Source: IMCC26077 sp964418325
Lineage (GTDB): Bacteria > Actinomycetota > Actinomycetes > Nanopelagicales > Nanopelagicaceae
Assembly (NCBI GenBank): GCA_964418325.1
Contig: CAYQLC010000037.1
Span: forward strand, 1-9,055
DNA length: 9,055 nt
Direction of reading: 5' to 3'
Every line of letters begins with the position of its first letter. The first letter of the stretch is position 1. The notes under the pieces are model-generated. The model saw only the letters and a list, made by a program, of their open reading frames with translations, searched no databases and was not told the DNA's origin. The position numbers were made by a program, and so were the translations under genes. Positions 1 through 6,038 of the stretch are shown piece by piece.

Positions 1-919
1 CTCTTTCGCAGGCTGCCGGGGTGCCGCTGGTGGCGGTTCTGCCCATAGCACCGCAAGGACAAGCGCCCAGATCAACCGCGAAATCTGGCCAGCAACGCAT
101 CGCGATTGCAGAGAGGTTGTGAGATTCAATCCATTTCTGCAACGCAACTCGGGTGCTCGCGTTGATGCGCGCTTCTTTCTCTGGAACGTTTTTGAGTGAT
201 GGTTGGGCGTCACAAGCTTCTTTGTATTCCGCACTCTCTTCATCAAGGGGAATAGCAGCAATATCAGCGAAGATTTCTGGGATTGACTTATTGATGATAT
301 TTATTCCGAATTTGCTGTTGAGTGCGTCAGCATCGTAATTGCAGGGAGTAAATCCTGCGGGCGCTTCACCAATTGCCCCAATTGTTCGACCTTTGAGAAG
401 TTCTAGCGATTTCTCTACTTTTAAAGCGTCTGCAAGTTCGCCACTCTTGGTGGATGGTTGACCAACATTTGGCATGACTCCAGAAAGCGCACTTTTAAGT
501 CCTTCCCGAACATGTTCTTCTTCTGGATTTCCATGGAGGTGAGTGATCCGCTTGCCGTTAACTCGAAGTGCATGGGCCGCTAAGTTAGAGCCGCACATTG
601 AATTCAAAAGTAAACGATCCCCAACCTCACCAAATTCGCGAACCGACCATAGTAAAACTTCACCCTCAACTCGCGAGAGCAAAGAAATTGCCGCAGATGC
701 ATCGGCGAAAGATGCATTAAAGAGAATATAAAGTTTCTCGTTGTGATTGAGATTGGCTTCTGCACTCACCGTATCTTCGGGGGTCATAATCAAACTCGTC
801 GGCCCATTAATTGTGGCACCAAGATCGGCGAGTAAAGTGCGCGCTGAATTATAGAAACGTTCAGCGGCTGCGACATCAAATGTTGGCCGCGCCAATGCGA
901 TCAGTGTGCAACTACTCAT
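1..919 (-). CDS. L-fucose isomerase-like sugar isomerase, C-terminally truncated by the window edge
   Basis: An open frame of 306 codons runs leftward from ATG at 919 off the window start, so no stop is visible. It resembles the L-fucose/L-arabinose isomerase-like family of aldose-ketose isomerases, which are cytoplasmic and metal-dependent and usually about 450-500 residues; roughly the last third is missing. Family-like blocks seen by eye are a stretch around residues 90-118 with NSMCGSNLAAHAL, IGEAPAGF near 183-190 followed by a conserved-looking FG at 204-205, and the C-terminal-domain start AMRCWPDF (273-280), then CPCGAM (287-292) and CER at the cut edge. The start overlaps the stop of the upstream oxidoreductase by one base (TGATG), with a purine-rich GGGGTGGAA before it, so the two are co-transcribed and probably translationally coupled. 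The substrate cannot be read from sequence; many members are not true fucose isomerases. The family call is fairly firm, the substrate unknown. Confidence 0.8.
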   Translation of the reverse strand, partial: MSSCTLIALARPTFDVAAAERFYNSARTLLADLGATINGPTSLIMTPEDTVSAEANLNHNEKLYILFNASFADASAAISLLSRVEGEVLLWSVREFGEVGDRLLLNSMCGSNLAAHALRVNGKRITHLHGNPEEEHVREGLKSALSGVMPNVGQPSTKSGELADALKVEKSLELLKGRTIGAIGEAPAGFTPCNYDADALNSKFGINIINKSIPEIFADIAAIPLDEESAEYKEACDAQPSLKNVPEKEARINASTRVALQKWIESHNLSAIAMRCWPDFAVDLGACPCGAMGRTATSGTPAACER

Positions 920-2031
920 CAGTTCCACCCCGCAGGCAAGATTTCCGTCATCAATACTGGACGTCCCTCTGCGATGCTTTTCTGAGCCGCCAAGCCTGTG
1001 GCTACGCTGCGGAGTCCTTCCTCTAGGCTCACTTCAGCCACTAAAGATCCGGATTCGATGGCCTGATGAAACTTTGTATGTTCGATGTATGAAGCCCCAT
1101 AATGAAAACCTTGATACTTGATCTCCGGGTCCCATACTTTCTTTATTTCGATGCTTTTTGCCTCAGATGCACGATGATCCCAGCTAGAGAAATTTCCGAC
1201 ATCAGCGCGTCGTCCATACCGCACTTCTAGTGACGGTAAGAATGATTCGACTTTACCTTCATCGCCTACTACCGAAATCTGCTCTTTGTCGATGGTATTT
1301 TCAACGAACATACAAAGGTCAAGCATGGCACGGGCGCCACTTGGATATTCCAGAATTACATAGGCGGAGTCCAACATATCGGCTCTTTGACCATTGTATG
1401 TCTCATTCAAGAAATTCACTCTTTGTCCACCAGATGCGAAAACCCGAATGGGGTTTTCCTTTGTAATATGATCCATCAGATTGAAGTAATGACAGCACTT
1501 CTCAACAAGTGTCCCGCCAGTTTTTTCGGTGAAACGATTCCAGTTACCCACTTTCGGATAAAAGGGTTCGCGGTGCTCTCGAATCGCAACTTGATGAACA
1601 TTTCCAACTCCACCCGAATGCACGACCTTAATCAACTCAGCTACAGGCGGCATGTAGCGATACTCAAGCCCCATCCAGACAAGACTTTTTCTTCCTCGGG
1701 ACCATTCAATAACTTTTGAACAGTCTTCAATAGTTGTGCACAATGGTTTTTCGATGAAGACTGCCAGGTCTGTCTCAAGGGCATCTTTCAAAATATCAAC
1801 ATGTGTGAAGTTGGGCGTCGCGATAATGATCGCGTCTATCTGATTAGATTCAAGTAGTTCTTGATGATTGCTGAAACAGAGCAGGTCTTCGCCTATCGCA
1901 CTCTTCGCCTGCGCAATTGAGTTTTCATCCGGATCACTCACTGCAACCACACGAGCCCCCGGGATATTGCGTAGGTTTTCGGCATGCTCACGCCCCATCG
2001 CGCCTATGCCGACAATCCCGTACCTGACCAC
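919..2031 (-). CDS. Gfo/Idh/MocA-family NAD(P)-dependent oxidoreductase
   Basis: This is a complete 370-residue dehydrogenase of the Gfo/Idh/MocA family, cytoplasmic enzymes that oxidise or reduce sugars, inositols and related polyols. From the chosen start the Rossmann motif GIGAMG is at residues 8-13, an acidic SDPDE at 32-36 follows the second strand, the EKP motif carrying the family's catalytic lysine is at 94-96, and an EKCCHYF block at 177-183 supplies the expected lysine and histidine of the C-terminal domain. I chose GTG at 2031 because GAAAGG (2042-2037) lies five bases upstream and the Rossmann fold then begins at once. The open frame continues to a TTG at 2124, but that would place the promoter-region palindrome inside the gene. 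It is first in a two-gene unit with the fucose isomerase-like gene and is divergent from nagBA, suggesting a shared sugar pathway. The exact substrate is unknown. Confidence 0.92.
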   Translation of the reverse strand: MVRYGIVGIGAMGREHAENLRNIPGARVVAVSDPDENSIAQAKSAIGEDLLCFSNHQELLESNQIDAIIIATPNFTHVDILKDALETDLAVFIEKPLCTTIEDCSKVIEWSRGRKSLVWMGLEYRYMPPVAELIKVVHSGGVGNVHQVAIREHREPFYPKVGNWNRFTEKTGGTLVEKCCHYFNLMDHITKENPIRVFASGGQRVNFLNETYNGQRADMLDSAYVILEYPSGARAMLDLCMFVENTIDKEQISVVGDEGKVESFLPSLEVRYGRRADVGNFSSWDHRASEAKSIEIKKVWDPEIKYQGFHYGASYIEHTKFHQAIESGSLVAEVSLEEGLRSVATGLAAQKSIAEGRPVLMTEILPAGWN

Positions 2032-2036
2032 GCTTA

Positions 2037-2042
2037 CCTTTC
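2037..2042 (-). promoter_or_regulatory. Ribosome binding site deciding the GTG start of the oxidoreductase
   Basis: Read leftward, GAAAGG is followed by the five-base spacer TAAGC and then GTG at 2031. It is the only good Shine-Dalgarno match near the point where similarity to the Gfo/Idh family begins, and no ATG lies upstream in frame. Confidence 0.6.
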
Positions 2043-2064
2043 GTCGGATGAGCTGAAAGACGAG

Positions 2065-2089
2065 AGTTGAGAGGTCTGACCTCTCAACT
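2065..2089. promoter_or_regulatory. Perfect 25-bp palindrome, likely GntR/FadR-type operator
   Basis: Two perfectly complementary 11-base arms, AGTTGAGAGGT and ACCTCTCAACT, flank the three-base centre CTG. The core GGTCTGACC matches GGTCNGACC, the core of E. coli FadR sites and the GGT-N3-ACC pattern of FadR-subfamily GntR regulators. It lies between divergent catabolic units and has no T-run on either side, which argues against a terminator. The 7-mer CGAGAGT occurs on both sides, at 2061-2067 (overlapping the first three bases of the left arm) and 2092-2098. No regulator gene lies in the window, so the binding protein is inferred from site shape only. Confidence 0.65.
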
Positions 2090-2179
2090 GGCGAGAGTCT
2101 TCTCTCTATAAAGGGGGTCGTCAATGGCTTTCCGCGCCACTTTTATAACGATTTGATAATCCCCTGATGGGGTGTAGCT

Positions 2180-2196
2180 AAGCATCTAGGGTGCTT
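2180..2196 (+). promoter_or_regulatory. nagB ribosome binding site within a small inverted repeat
   Basis: The Shine-Dalgarno-like TAGGG (2187-2191) lies seven bases before the nagB ATG. It sits in the seven-base loop of a 5-bp inverted repeat, AAGCA (2180-2184) and TGCTT (2192-2196). The stem is short and may be coincidental; the ribosome binding site itself supports the ATG at 2199. Confidence 0.4.
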
Positions 2197-2198
2197 CC

Positions 2199-2990
2199 AT
2201 GTCACGAGAGCTAATTTCCATACTCCCTCAGCCCCTCGATGTTTATCAAGCATTTGCCGACGCTTTTTTGACACAACTCAGGAATCACCAAGGAAATACC
2301 AATACTCTCAATGTCATTCTGCCGGTTGGGCCTACGGCGCAATACGAAATAATCGCGCGAAGTGCAAATACTGAGAAGCTCTCCTTTGCCAACTGTCGAA
2401 TTGTTCTTATGGATGAATACTTGGATTGGCATGGTCGTCCCCTACCTTCGTCTCACGCCTTAAGCTTTAAAGGTCAATTTGAGAAATTTATTTCATTACT
2501 CGAACCTACGCTCAGACCCAAAGAGGAACACTGGATCATCCCAGATCCTTTTGAAATTGCGCGTGTTGATCGATTCATCGAAAAACATGGTGGGATTGAG
2601 ACTTGTTACGGAGGAATTGGTGTTCATGGCCACATTGCTTTTAACGAACCACCCGTGTCGCGTTATGGACAACTCTCTTTAGAAGAGTTTCAGCTGAGTG
2701 GAACTCGAGTAGTAATACTTGCACCTGAAACAATAACCATCAATGCTTTACGCGGAAATCATGGAAAGTTCTCTGACTTTCCAAACCTTGCAGTGACTAT
2801 TGGTATGAAACACATTCTCTCTTCGAAAAGCATTCGGCTATTCGCGGATGGCGGTACTAGACAACATGAAGCCTTATTACAATTTGCAGACGGTCCCATT
2901 TCTGTGATGTATCCGATTACTCTTCTGAAAAAACATAATGATGTGAAAATCGTCGTCGACGAACTCACCGGAGCTTGTCTAGCTTTATGA
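2199..2990 (+). CDS. nagB: NagB-family glucosamine-6-phosphate deaminase/isomerase, divergent
   Basis: This complete 263-residue cytoplasmic protein matches the NagB/6-phosphogluconolactonase fold and the usual NagB length of about 260. NagB converts glucosamine 6-phosphate to fructose 6-phosphate and ammonia, following NagA. Visible landmarks are a modified phosphate loop LPVGPT (41-46; usually LPTGGTP), the catalytic-base motif MDEY (71-74, Asp72), the signature GHIAFNEP (144-151, His145 and Glu150), and AVTIGMK, the equivalent of the family's A-x-TVG segment. The aspartate just before the signature in classical NagB (Asp141 of the E. coli Asp-His-Glu triad) is His143 here. The usual lysine of the late GxxK motif seems to be arginine in GGTR. 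These changes suggest a subfamily with altered activity or substrate. The ATG has TAGGG seven bases upstream, and the stop overlaps the nagA start (ATGA). It could act on another amino-sugar phosphate. Confidence 0.85.
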   Translation: MSRELISILPQPLDVYQAFADAFLTQLRNHQGNTNTLNVILPVGPTAQYEIIARSANTEKLSFANCRIVLMDEYLDWHGRPLPSSHALSFKGQFEKFISLLEPTLRPKEEHWIIPDPFEIARVDRFIEKHGGIETCYGGIGVHGHIAFNEPPVSRYGQLSLEEFQLSGTRVVILAPETITINALRGNHGKFSDFPNLAVTIGMKHILSSKSIRLFADGGTRQHEALLQFADGPISVMYPITLLKKHNDVKIVVDELTGACLAL

Positions 2991-4096
2991 AAATCTTTGC
3001 TGAGCAGTTGATCAATCCAACAGAATTACTCCGTAATGCCCTGATTTCTATTGAGGATGGAGTGATCACATCCATATCAACCGGGACCCCTCAAGACGCT
3101 GATCTGCACTCACAAATCGTGATTCCTGGATTTGTGGATATGCACTGTCACGGAGGAAATGGGTTCCACTTCTTCGGCACCGAACCCCAAGCGATTCAGG
3201 AGTCGGCGCGCTTTCACTTGATACACGGAACTACGTCAATCGTGGCTAGCTTTGTAGCAACACCAATTCCTGAGTTAATCAATCAAATAAGTAATCTTGT
3301 CAAAAAACTGCCGTTGCTCAACATTGTGGGTATCCATCTTGAAGGACCGTACCTATCTGAGGCTTACTGTGGTGCACATAATCCAGACTTTCTTACTACG
3401 CCTAACGTGGCGGAAATACAAACACTCTTGGATGCTGGCGAGGGTTGGATCAAGATGATAACTATTGCACCAGAGTTAGAAGGAGCTCTTGACTCAATTT
3501 CATTCTTGGAAAAACAGGGAGTAATTGCCGCTATCGGTCATTCTGATGCCGATGATTCGGTCACTAAGTCTGCAATTGATTCTGGTGCAAAGGTAGTAAC
3601 ACATTTCTTCTCTGCAATGCGACCGATACATCACCGCATCGGTGGAATGACTCTCACTTCCCTATTTGACGATCGTATCTATCTTGAGCTAATCCTCGAC
3701 AATGTTCATATTGCAACCAACGCAATCGCCATTCCACTGCACTTTGCCTCTGAGAGAATTTTGGGAATTACTGATGCACTCTCTGTCGCGGGACAACCAG
3801 ATGGTGACTACACTCTTGGAACAACCCCGGTGGAGCTTCGTAATGGTATTGCAAAGATTAAGGGTAAAGATCTATTGGCAGGAAGCACGCTTACTATGGA
3901 TAGATCTTTTAAATCCGCAGTCACGAAACTTGGACTGACCCCTCATCAGGCTGTGCAGGCATTTTCATCTCGACCTGCGTCAATATTGGGATTGAAGAAC
4001 GTGGGAGACATCAAAGTAGGAAACGATGCTGATCTTCTCTTCCTTGATGACGATTTTTCACTACAAACCGTGGTTTTTAAGGGAGTTCTGCAATAG
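2987..4096 (+). CDS. nagA: N-acetylglucosamine-6-phosphate deacetylase
   Basis: A 369-residue amidohydrolase-superfamily enzyme, close to the usual 370-390 for NagA, which hydrolyses N-acetylglucosamine 6-phosphate to glucosamine 6-phosphate and acetate in the cytoplasm. Landmarks from the ATG at 2987 are PGFVDMHCHGG (47-57, metal-site HxH at 53 and 55), HLEGPY (117-122, metal ligand Glu119), GHSDA with His185, THFFSAM with His206, LDNVHI with His241, GITDALS with the catalytic Asp263, and LAGSTLTM further on. All expected metal-binding and catalytic positions seem present, so it should be active. The start is fixed by the ATGA overlap with the nagB stop; a TTG at 2975 is in frame but has no usable ribosome site. 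It is second in the nagBA pair, and its last 20 bases overlap the end of the convergent M24-like gene. The substrate could be a related N-acetyl amino-sugar phosphate. Confidence 0.93.
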   Translation: MKIFAEQLINPTELLRNALISIEDGVITSISTGTPQDADLHSQIVIPGFVDMHCHGGNGFHFFGTEPQAIQESARFHLIHGTTSIVASFVATPIPELINQISNLVKKLPLLNIVGIHLEGPYLSEAYCGAHNPDFLTTPNVAEIQTLLDAGEGWIKMITIAPELEGALDSISFLEKQGVIAAIGHSDADDSVTKSAIDSGAKVVTHFFSAMRPIHHRIGGMTLTSLFDDRIYLELILDNVHIATNAIAIPLHFASERILGITDALSVAGQPDGDYTLGTTPVELRNGIAKIKGKDLLAGSTLTMDRSFKSAVTKLGLTPHQAVQAFSSRPASILGLKNVGDIKVGNDADLLFLDDDFSLQTVVFKGVLQ

Positions 4097-5150
4097 CTGG
4101 CCTAATCCGGCCATTAACCTCCATCGAAGGCCAATCTGAATTCCAAGTGATGAATTCAAACCCGTCGGTAGTTGTAATAACAGTGTCCTCTACCTTCAAG
4201 CCTTCGGCTGAAGGATTCCAGGCAATCGCATTGTTAACGCCAACAATCTGATCCGTCTTTTCGTGTGCAGGGAAATCACGTGGCATATATCCGGTAGGAC
4301 CGCCTTGATGATGCTTAGTCCATTCATCTCGAGCAAAACCCTCTTCGAGATAGCCGAGGATTCCAAAATTGAATATTTCTGAGAGTTTGTTACCTGGAAT
4401 GGTCTTTTCCAAGAATTTACTCTCTACTCTCAGAAGTCGTTGGTACTTGTCATGTAACTCAGAATTGATCCCACCGAAGTGGACCAAACGAGTTACGCTT
4501 GCAATGAGACCTTTTCTTCGACCGCAGACAACTCCCATGATCAGATTTCCACCACTACTGTGTGTTGGGAGTGGATGACGAAATCGGCTTATTCTCTCCT
4601 CTCCCGCAACAAGCATCACAACTGGTTCGACATCTCGTTCCCACATCTCCTCAGCAATCTCTCCCGCAATTTCAATTTCAGACATTCCAGGCTCCAGGTC
4701 CATCATCGCTTCACCTAAAGCCGCTGAGCAATCACTTCCTAGTTTCCTAAATCGTGCCAATTCGAATTCATTTAGATTGCGACGAAGCACCTCGATCTCT
4801 GTTGCAACGTTGACGCGATCTATCTCAGGAACATCCACGCCGATGCGAGCACCTTTGGGTAATTGTGCCTCTCTACCCTCAAACCAATTGATAACAATGA
4901 GCTCTTCATCGCCAGTCAATTCTTCCTCAAGTAAGCGTGGCGCTTCGATTTTATTCGTAACGACAACAATCCGATCACGATAAACAATCACATCTAGACA
5001 GGAGAGTTCTAGTGTTGTCGGAACATGGGCACGACCGCCGATAATCCACGCCACATTGGCTCCCTTTTTCAGGACGATGGCATCAAGATCTTTTGCATCG
5101 AGCAGAGCACTTATTCGACCTCGTTTTTCGCGCTGTTCAAGGGTCGTCAT
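4077..5150 (-). CDS. M24-family (creatinase/aminopeptidase P fold) protein, probably non-canonical
   Basis: This 357-residue protein has the layout of M24 'pita-bread' proteins: an N-terminal creatinase-like domain (about 1-125) and a C-terminal domain (about 130-340). Recognisable C-terminal landmarks are LEPGMSE (152-158), HHQGGPTGY (280-288) in place of HxxGHGIG, AWNPS (310-314) where the family usually has a glutamate before proline, and KVEDTV (319-324) with the last conserved glutamate, Glu321. The two metal-binding aspartates expected near 203-220 are not seen: that stretch reads LIMGVVCGRR and ASVTR instead of the usual LxDxG and SDxTR. Of the five standard metal ligands only one histidine and one glutamate seem kept, so ordinary Xaa-Pro aminopeptidase activity is doubtful; a creatinase-like metal-free hydrolase or another role is possible. 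It is last in a four-gene operon, its ATG overlapping the nucleoside hydrolase stop (ATGA) with no Shine-Dalgarno, implying translational coupling. Confidence 0.8.
   Translation of the reverse strand: MTTLEQREKRGRISALLDAKDLDAIVLKKGANVAWIIGGRAHVPTTLELSCLDVIVYRDRIVVVTNKIEAPRLLEEELTGDEELIVINWFEGREAQLPKGARIGVDVPEIDRVNVATEIEVLRRNLNEFELARFRKLGSDCSAALGEAMMDLEPGMSEIEIAGEIAEEMWERDVEPVVMLVAGEERISRFRHPLPTHSSGGNLIMGVVCGRRKGLIASVTRLVHFGGINSELHDKYQRLLRVESKFLEKTIPGNKLSEIFNFGILGYLEEGFARDEWTKHHQGGPTGYMPRDFPAHEKTDQIVGVNNAIAWNPSAEGLKVEDTVITTTDGFEFITWNSDWPSMEVNGRIRPAIAELP
4098..4113. repeat. Short inverted repeat just past the nagA stop
   Basis: TGGCC (4098-4102) and GGCCA (4109-4113) can form a 5-bp GC-rich stem with a six-base loop one base after the nagA stop codon. 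It lies inside the 3' end of the convergent M24-like gene and has no downstream T-run, so it is at most a weak, non-classical transcription end or mRNA 3' hairpin. Confidence 0.3.
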
Positions 5151-6031
5151 GGGAGGAATTTAACACCTTCAATACCAGACATTATGGAATCTAGTACCTG
5201 GTTCAGATTCAGCTTTTGAACAATCCGATGAGTTCCTAAAGTGGTTTCAGTGAAATAGGTTCTCCCATACTCCTCACCGTCTGCAGTGATTAAATGAACC
5301 TGACCAGGAGCGCTAAATACAAAAAGTTCTGGCCTTGAGAACATTAAGTACGCGATGGAGTCATGAGGTGTAATCCAATCTCGGCCCCAGAGGTTCCGCC
5401 ATAATTCAATCTCTTGAGCGAGCATCTGGCCTGTTTCTCCTACGCTTTTAATTCGCTGGAAGGAATCCTCAAACATCTTGAGTTGTGAGGTGATTTCGAT
5501 TCCGACTACAGACATTGTGAATCCTGCATCAAAGACGGTCTTTGCCGCAATCACATCACTCAAAATATTATGTTCTGATTTACCTTCTGCAAATCTTCCA
5601 CCCATTACATACAAGTGCTCAACACGCGATGGGAATTGTGGATCTCTCATTACAGCCTCAGCGATATTAGTGAGTGGACCAATCGCAAGAATCGAGACTC
5701 TTTTTGAGAGATCAGATGTTAGTTCGATAAGATGATCGCAAGCAGTCTTATCATCGACAGGAAATCTTGAGGACTTTGTAAGTACCGAACCCTCTAACCC
5801 CGAGACCCATACTTCTTTGCCTGACAGTGTTTTCTTAGCTCCTAAATAAGTTGCGATCTCAGTCCTAGCCAATTTACAGTACTGACCAGCTATCTCAGCG
5901 CGAAGTTTGACATCGCCATAAACCGTGGTGATAGAGAGGTCAATTTCATTTTTATCTCCAATAATCTGCAAAAGTGCTATCGCATCATCGACATCGGTTC
6001 CGATATCTGTATCAATCACTAGATGACGCAT
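5147..6031 (-). CDS. Nucleoside hydrolase (inosine/uridine-preferring type)
   Basis: A 294-residue protein of the inosine-uridine nucleoside hydrolase family, cytoplasmic calcium-dependent enzymes that cleave the N-glycosidic bond of ribonucleosides to ribose and a free base. The diagnostic N-terminal motif DTDIGTDVDDAIAL is at residues 7-20 (calcium and ribose ligands), ILAIGPLTNIA at 114-124, VMGG at 142-145, an HNILSD segment at 154-159 matching the family's FNI..D block, and the C-terminal HD pair at 223-224 (in HDSIA; usually HDP). The start is ATG at 6031, immediately before the first strand, seven bases after the kinase stop. The frame extends to 6121, but that 30-residue extension would lie inside the kinase gene. 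It follows the PfkB kinase and precedes the M24-like gene in one operon, consistent with hydrolase-released ribose being phosphorylated. Base preference cannot be told from the sequence. Confidence 0.93.
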   Translation of the reverse strand: MRHLVIDTDIGTDVDDAIALLQIIGDKNEIDLSITTVYGDVKLRAEIAGQYCKLARTEIATYLGAKKTLSGKEVWVSGLEGSVLTKSSRFPVDDKTACDHLIELTSDLSKRVSILAIGPLTNIAEAVMRDPQFPSRVEHLYVMGGRFAEGKSEHNILSDVIAAKTVFDAGFTMSVVGIEITSQLKMFEDSFQRIKSVGETGQMLAQEIELWRNLWGRDWITPHDSIAYLMFSRPELFVFSAPGQVHLITADGEEYGRTYFTETTLGTHRIVQKLNLNQVLDSIMSGIEGVKFLP

Positions 6032-6038
6032 TTGTATT

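Larger units (their letters stand above)
2032..2198. promoter_or_regulatory. Divergent promoter region between the oxidoreductase unit and nagBA
   Basis: These 167 bases separate two divergent transcription units and must hold both promoters. Rightward, -10-like hexamers TATAAC (2144-2149) and GATAAT (2155-2160) are visible, but neither has a convincing -35 at normal spacing. Leftward, TATAGA (2110-2105) is a -10-like element; a TTGACG (2124-2119) lies only eight bases from it, too close to be its -35. If TATAGA is used, the transcript would start near 2098 and the palindrome at 2065-2089 would lie just downstream, where a bound repressor could block RNA polymerase. A short GAGAG/CTCTC inverted repeat (2093-2097 and 2102-2106) and CCCC/GGGG (2161-2164 and 2169-2172) are also present. 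The promoter hexamers are tentative. Confidence 0.5.

Noticed and set aside
1387..1719. 110-codon plus-strand open frame inside the oxidoreductase
   Set aside because: It is antisense to a gene with clear family motifs and has no recognisable domain; it is a shadow frame.
2065..2089. Palindrome as a rho-independent terminator
   Set aside because: No T-run follows on either strand and both neighbouring genes diverge from it, so neither needs a terminator there.
2032..2124. Longer oxidoreductase frame starting with TTG at 2124
   Set aside because: The extra 31 residues have no family similarity, the start is TTG, and it would cover the perfect palindrome; GTG 2031 has a GAAAGG ribosome site at good spacing.
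2975..2986. TTG start for nagA at 2975
   Set aside because: ATG at 2987 forms the ATGA overlap with the nagB stop and begins directly at the conserved first strand; the GGAG before 2975 is only one base away, too close to serve a TTG start there.
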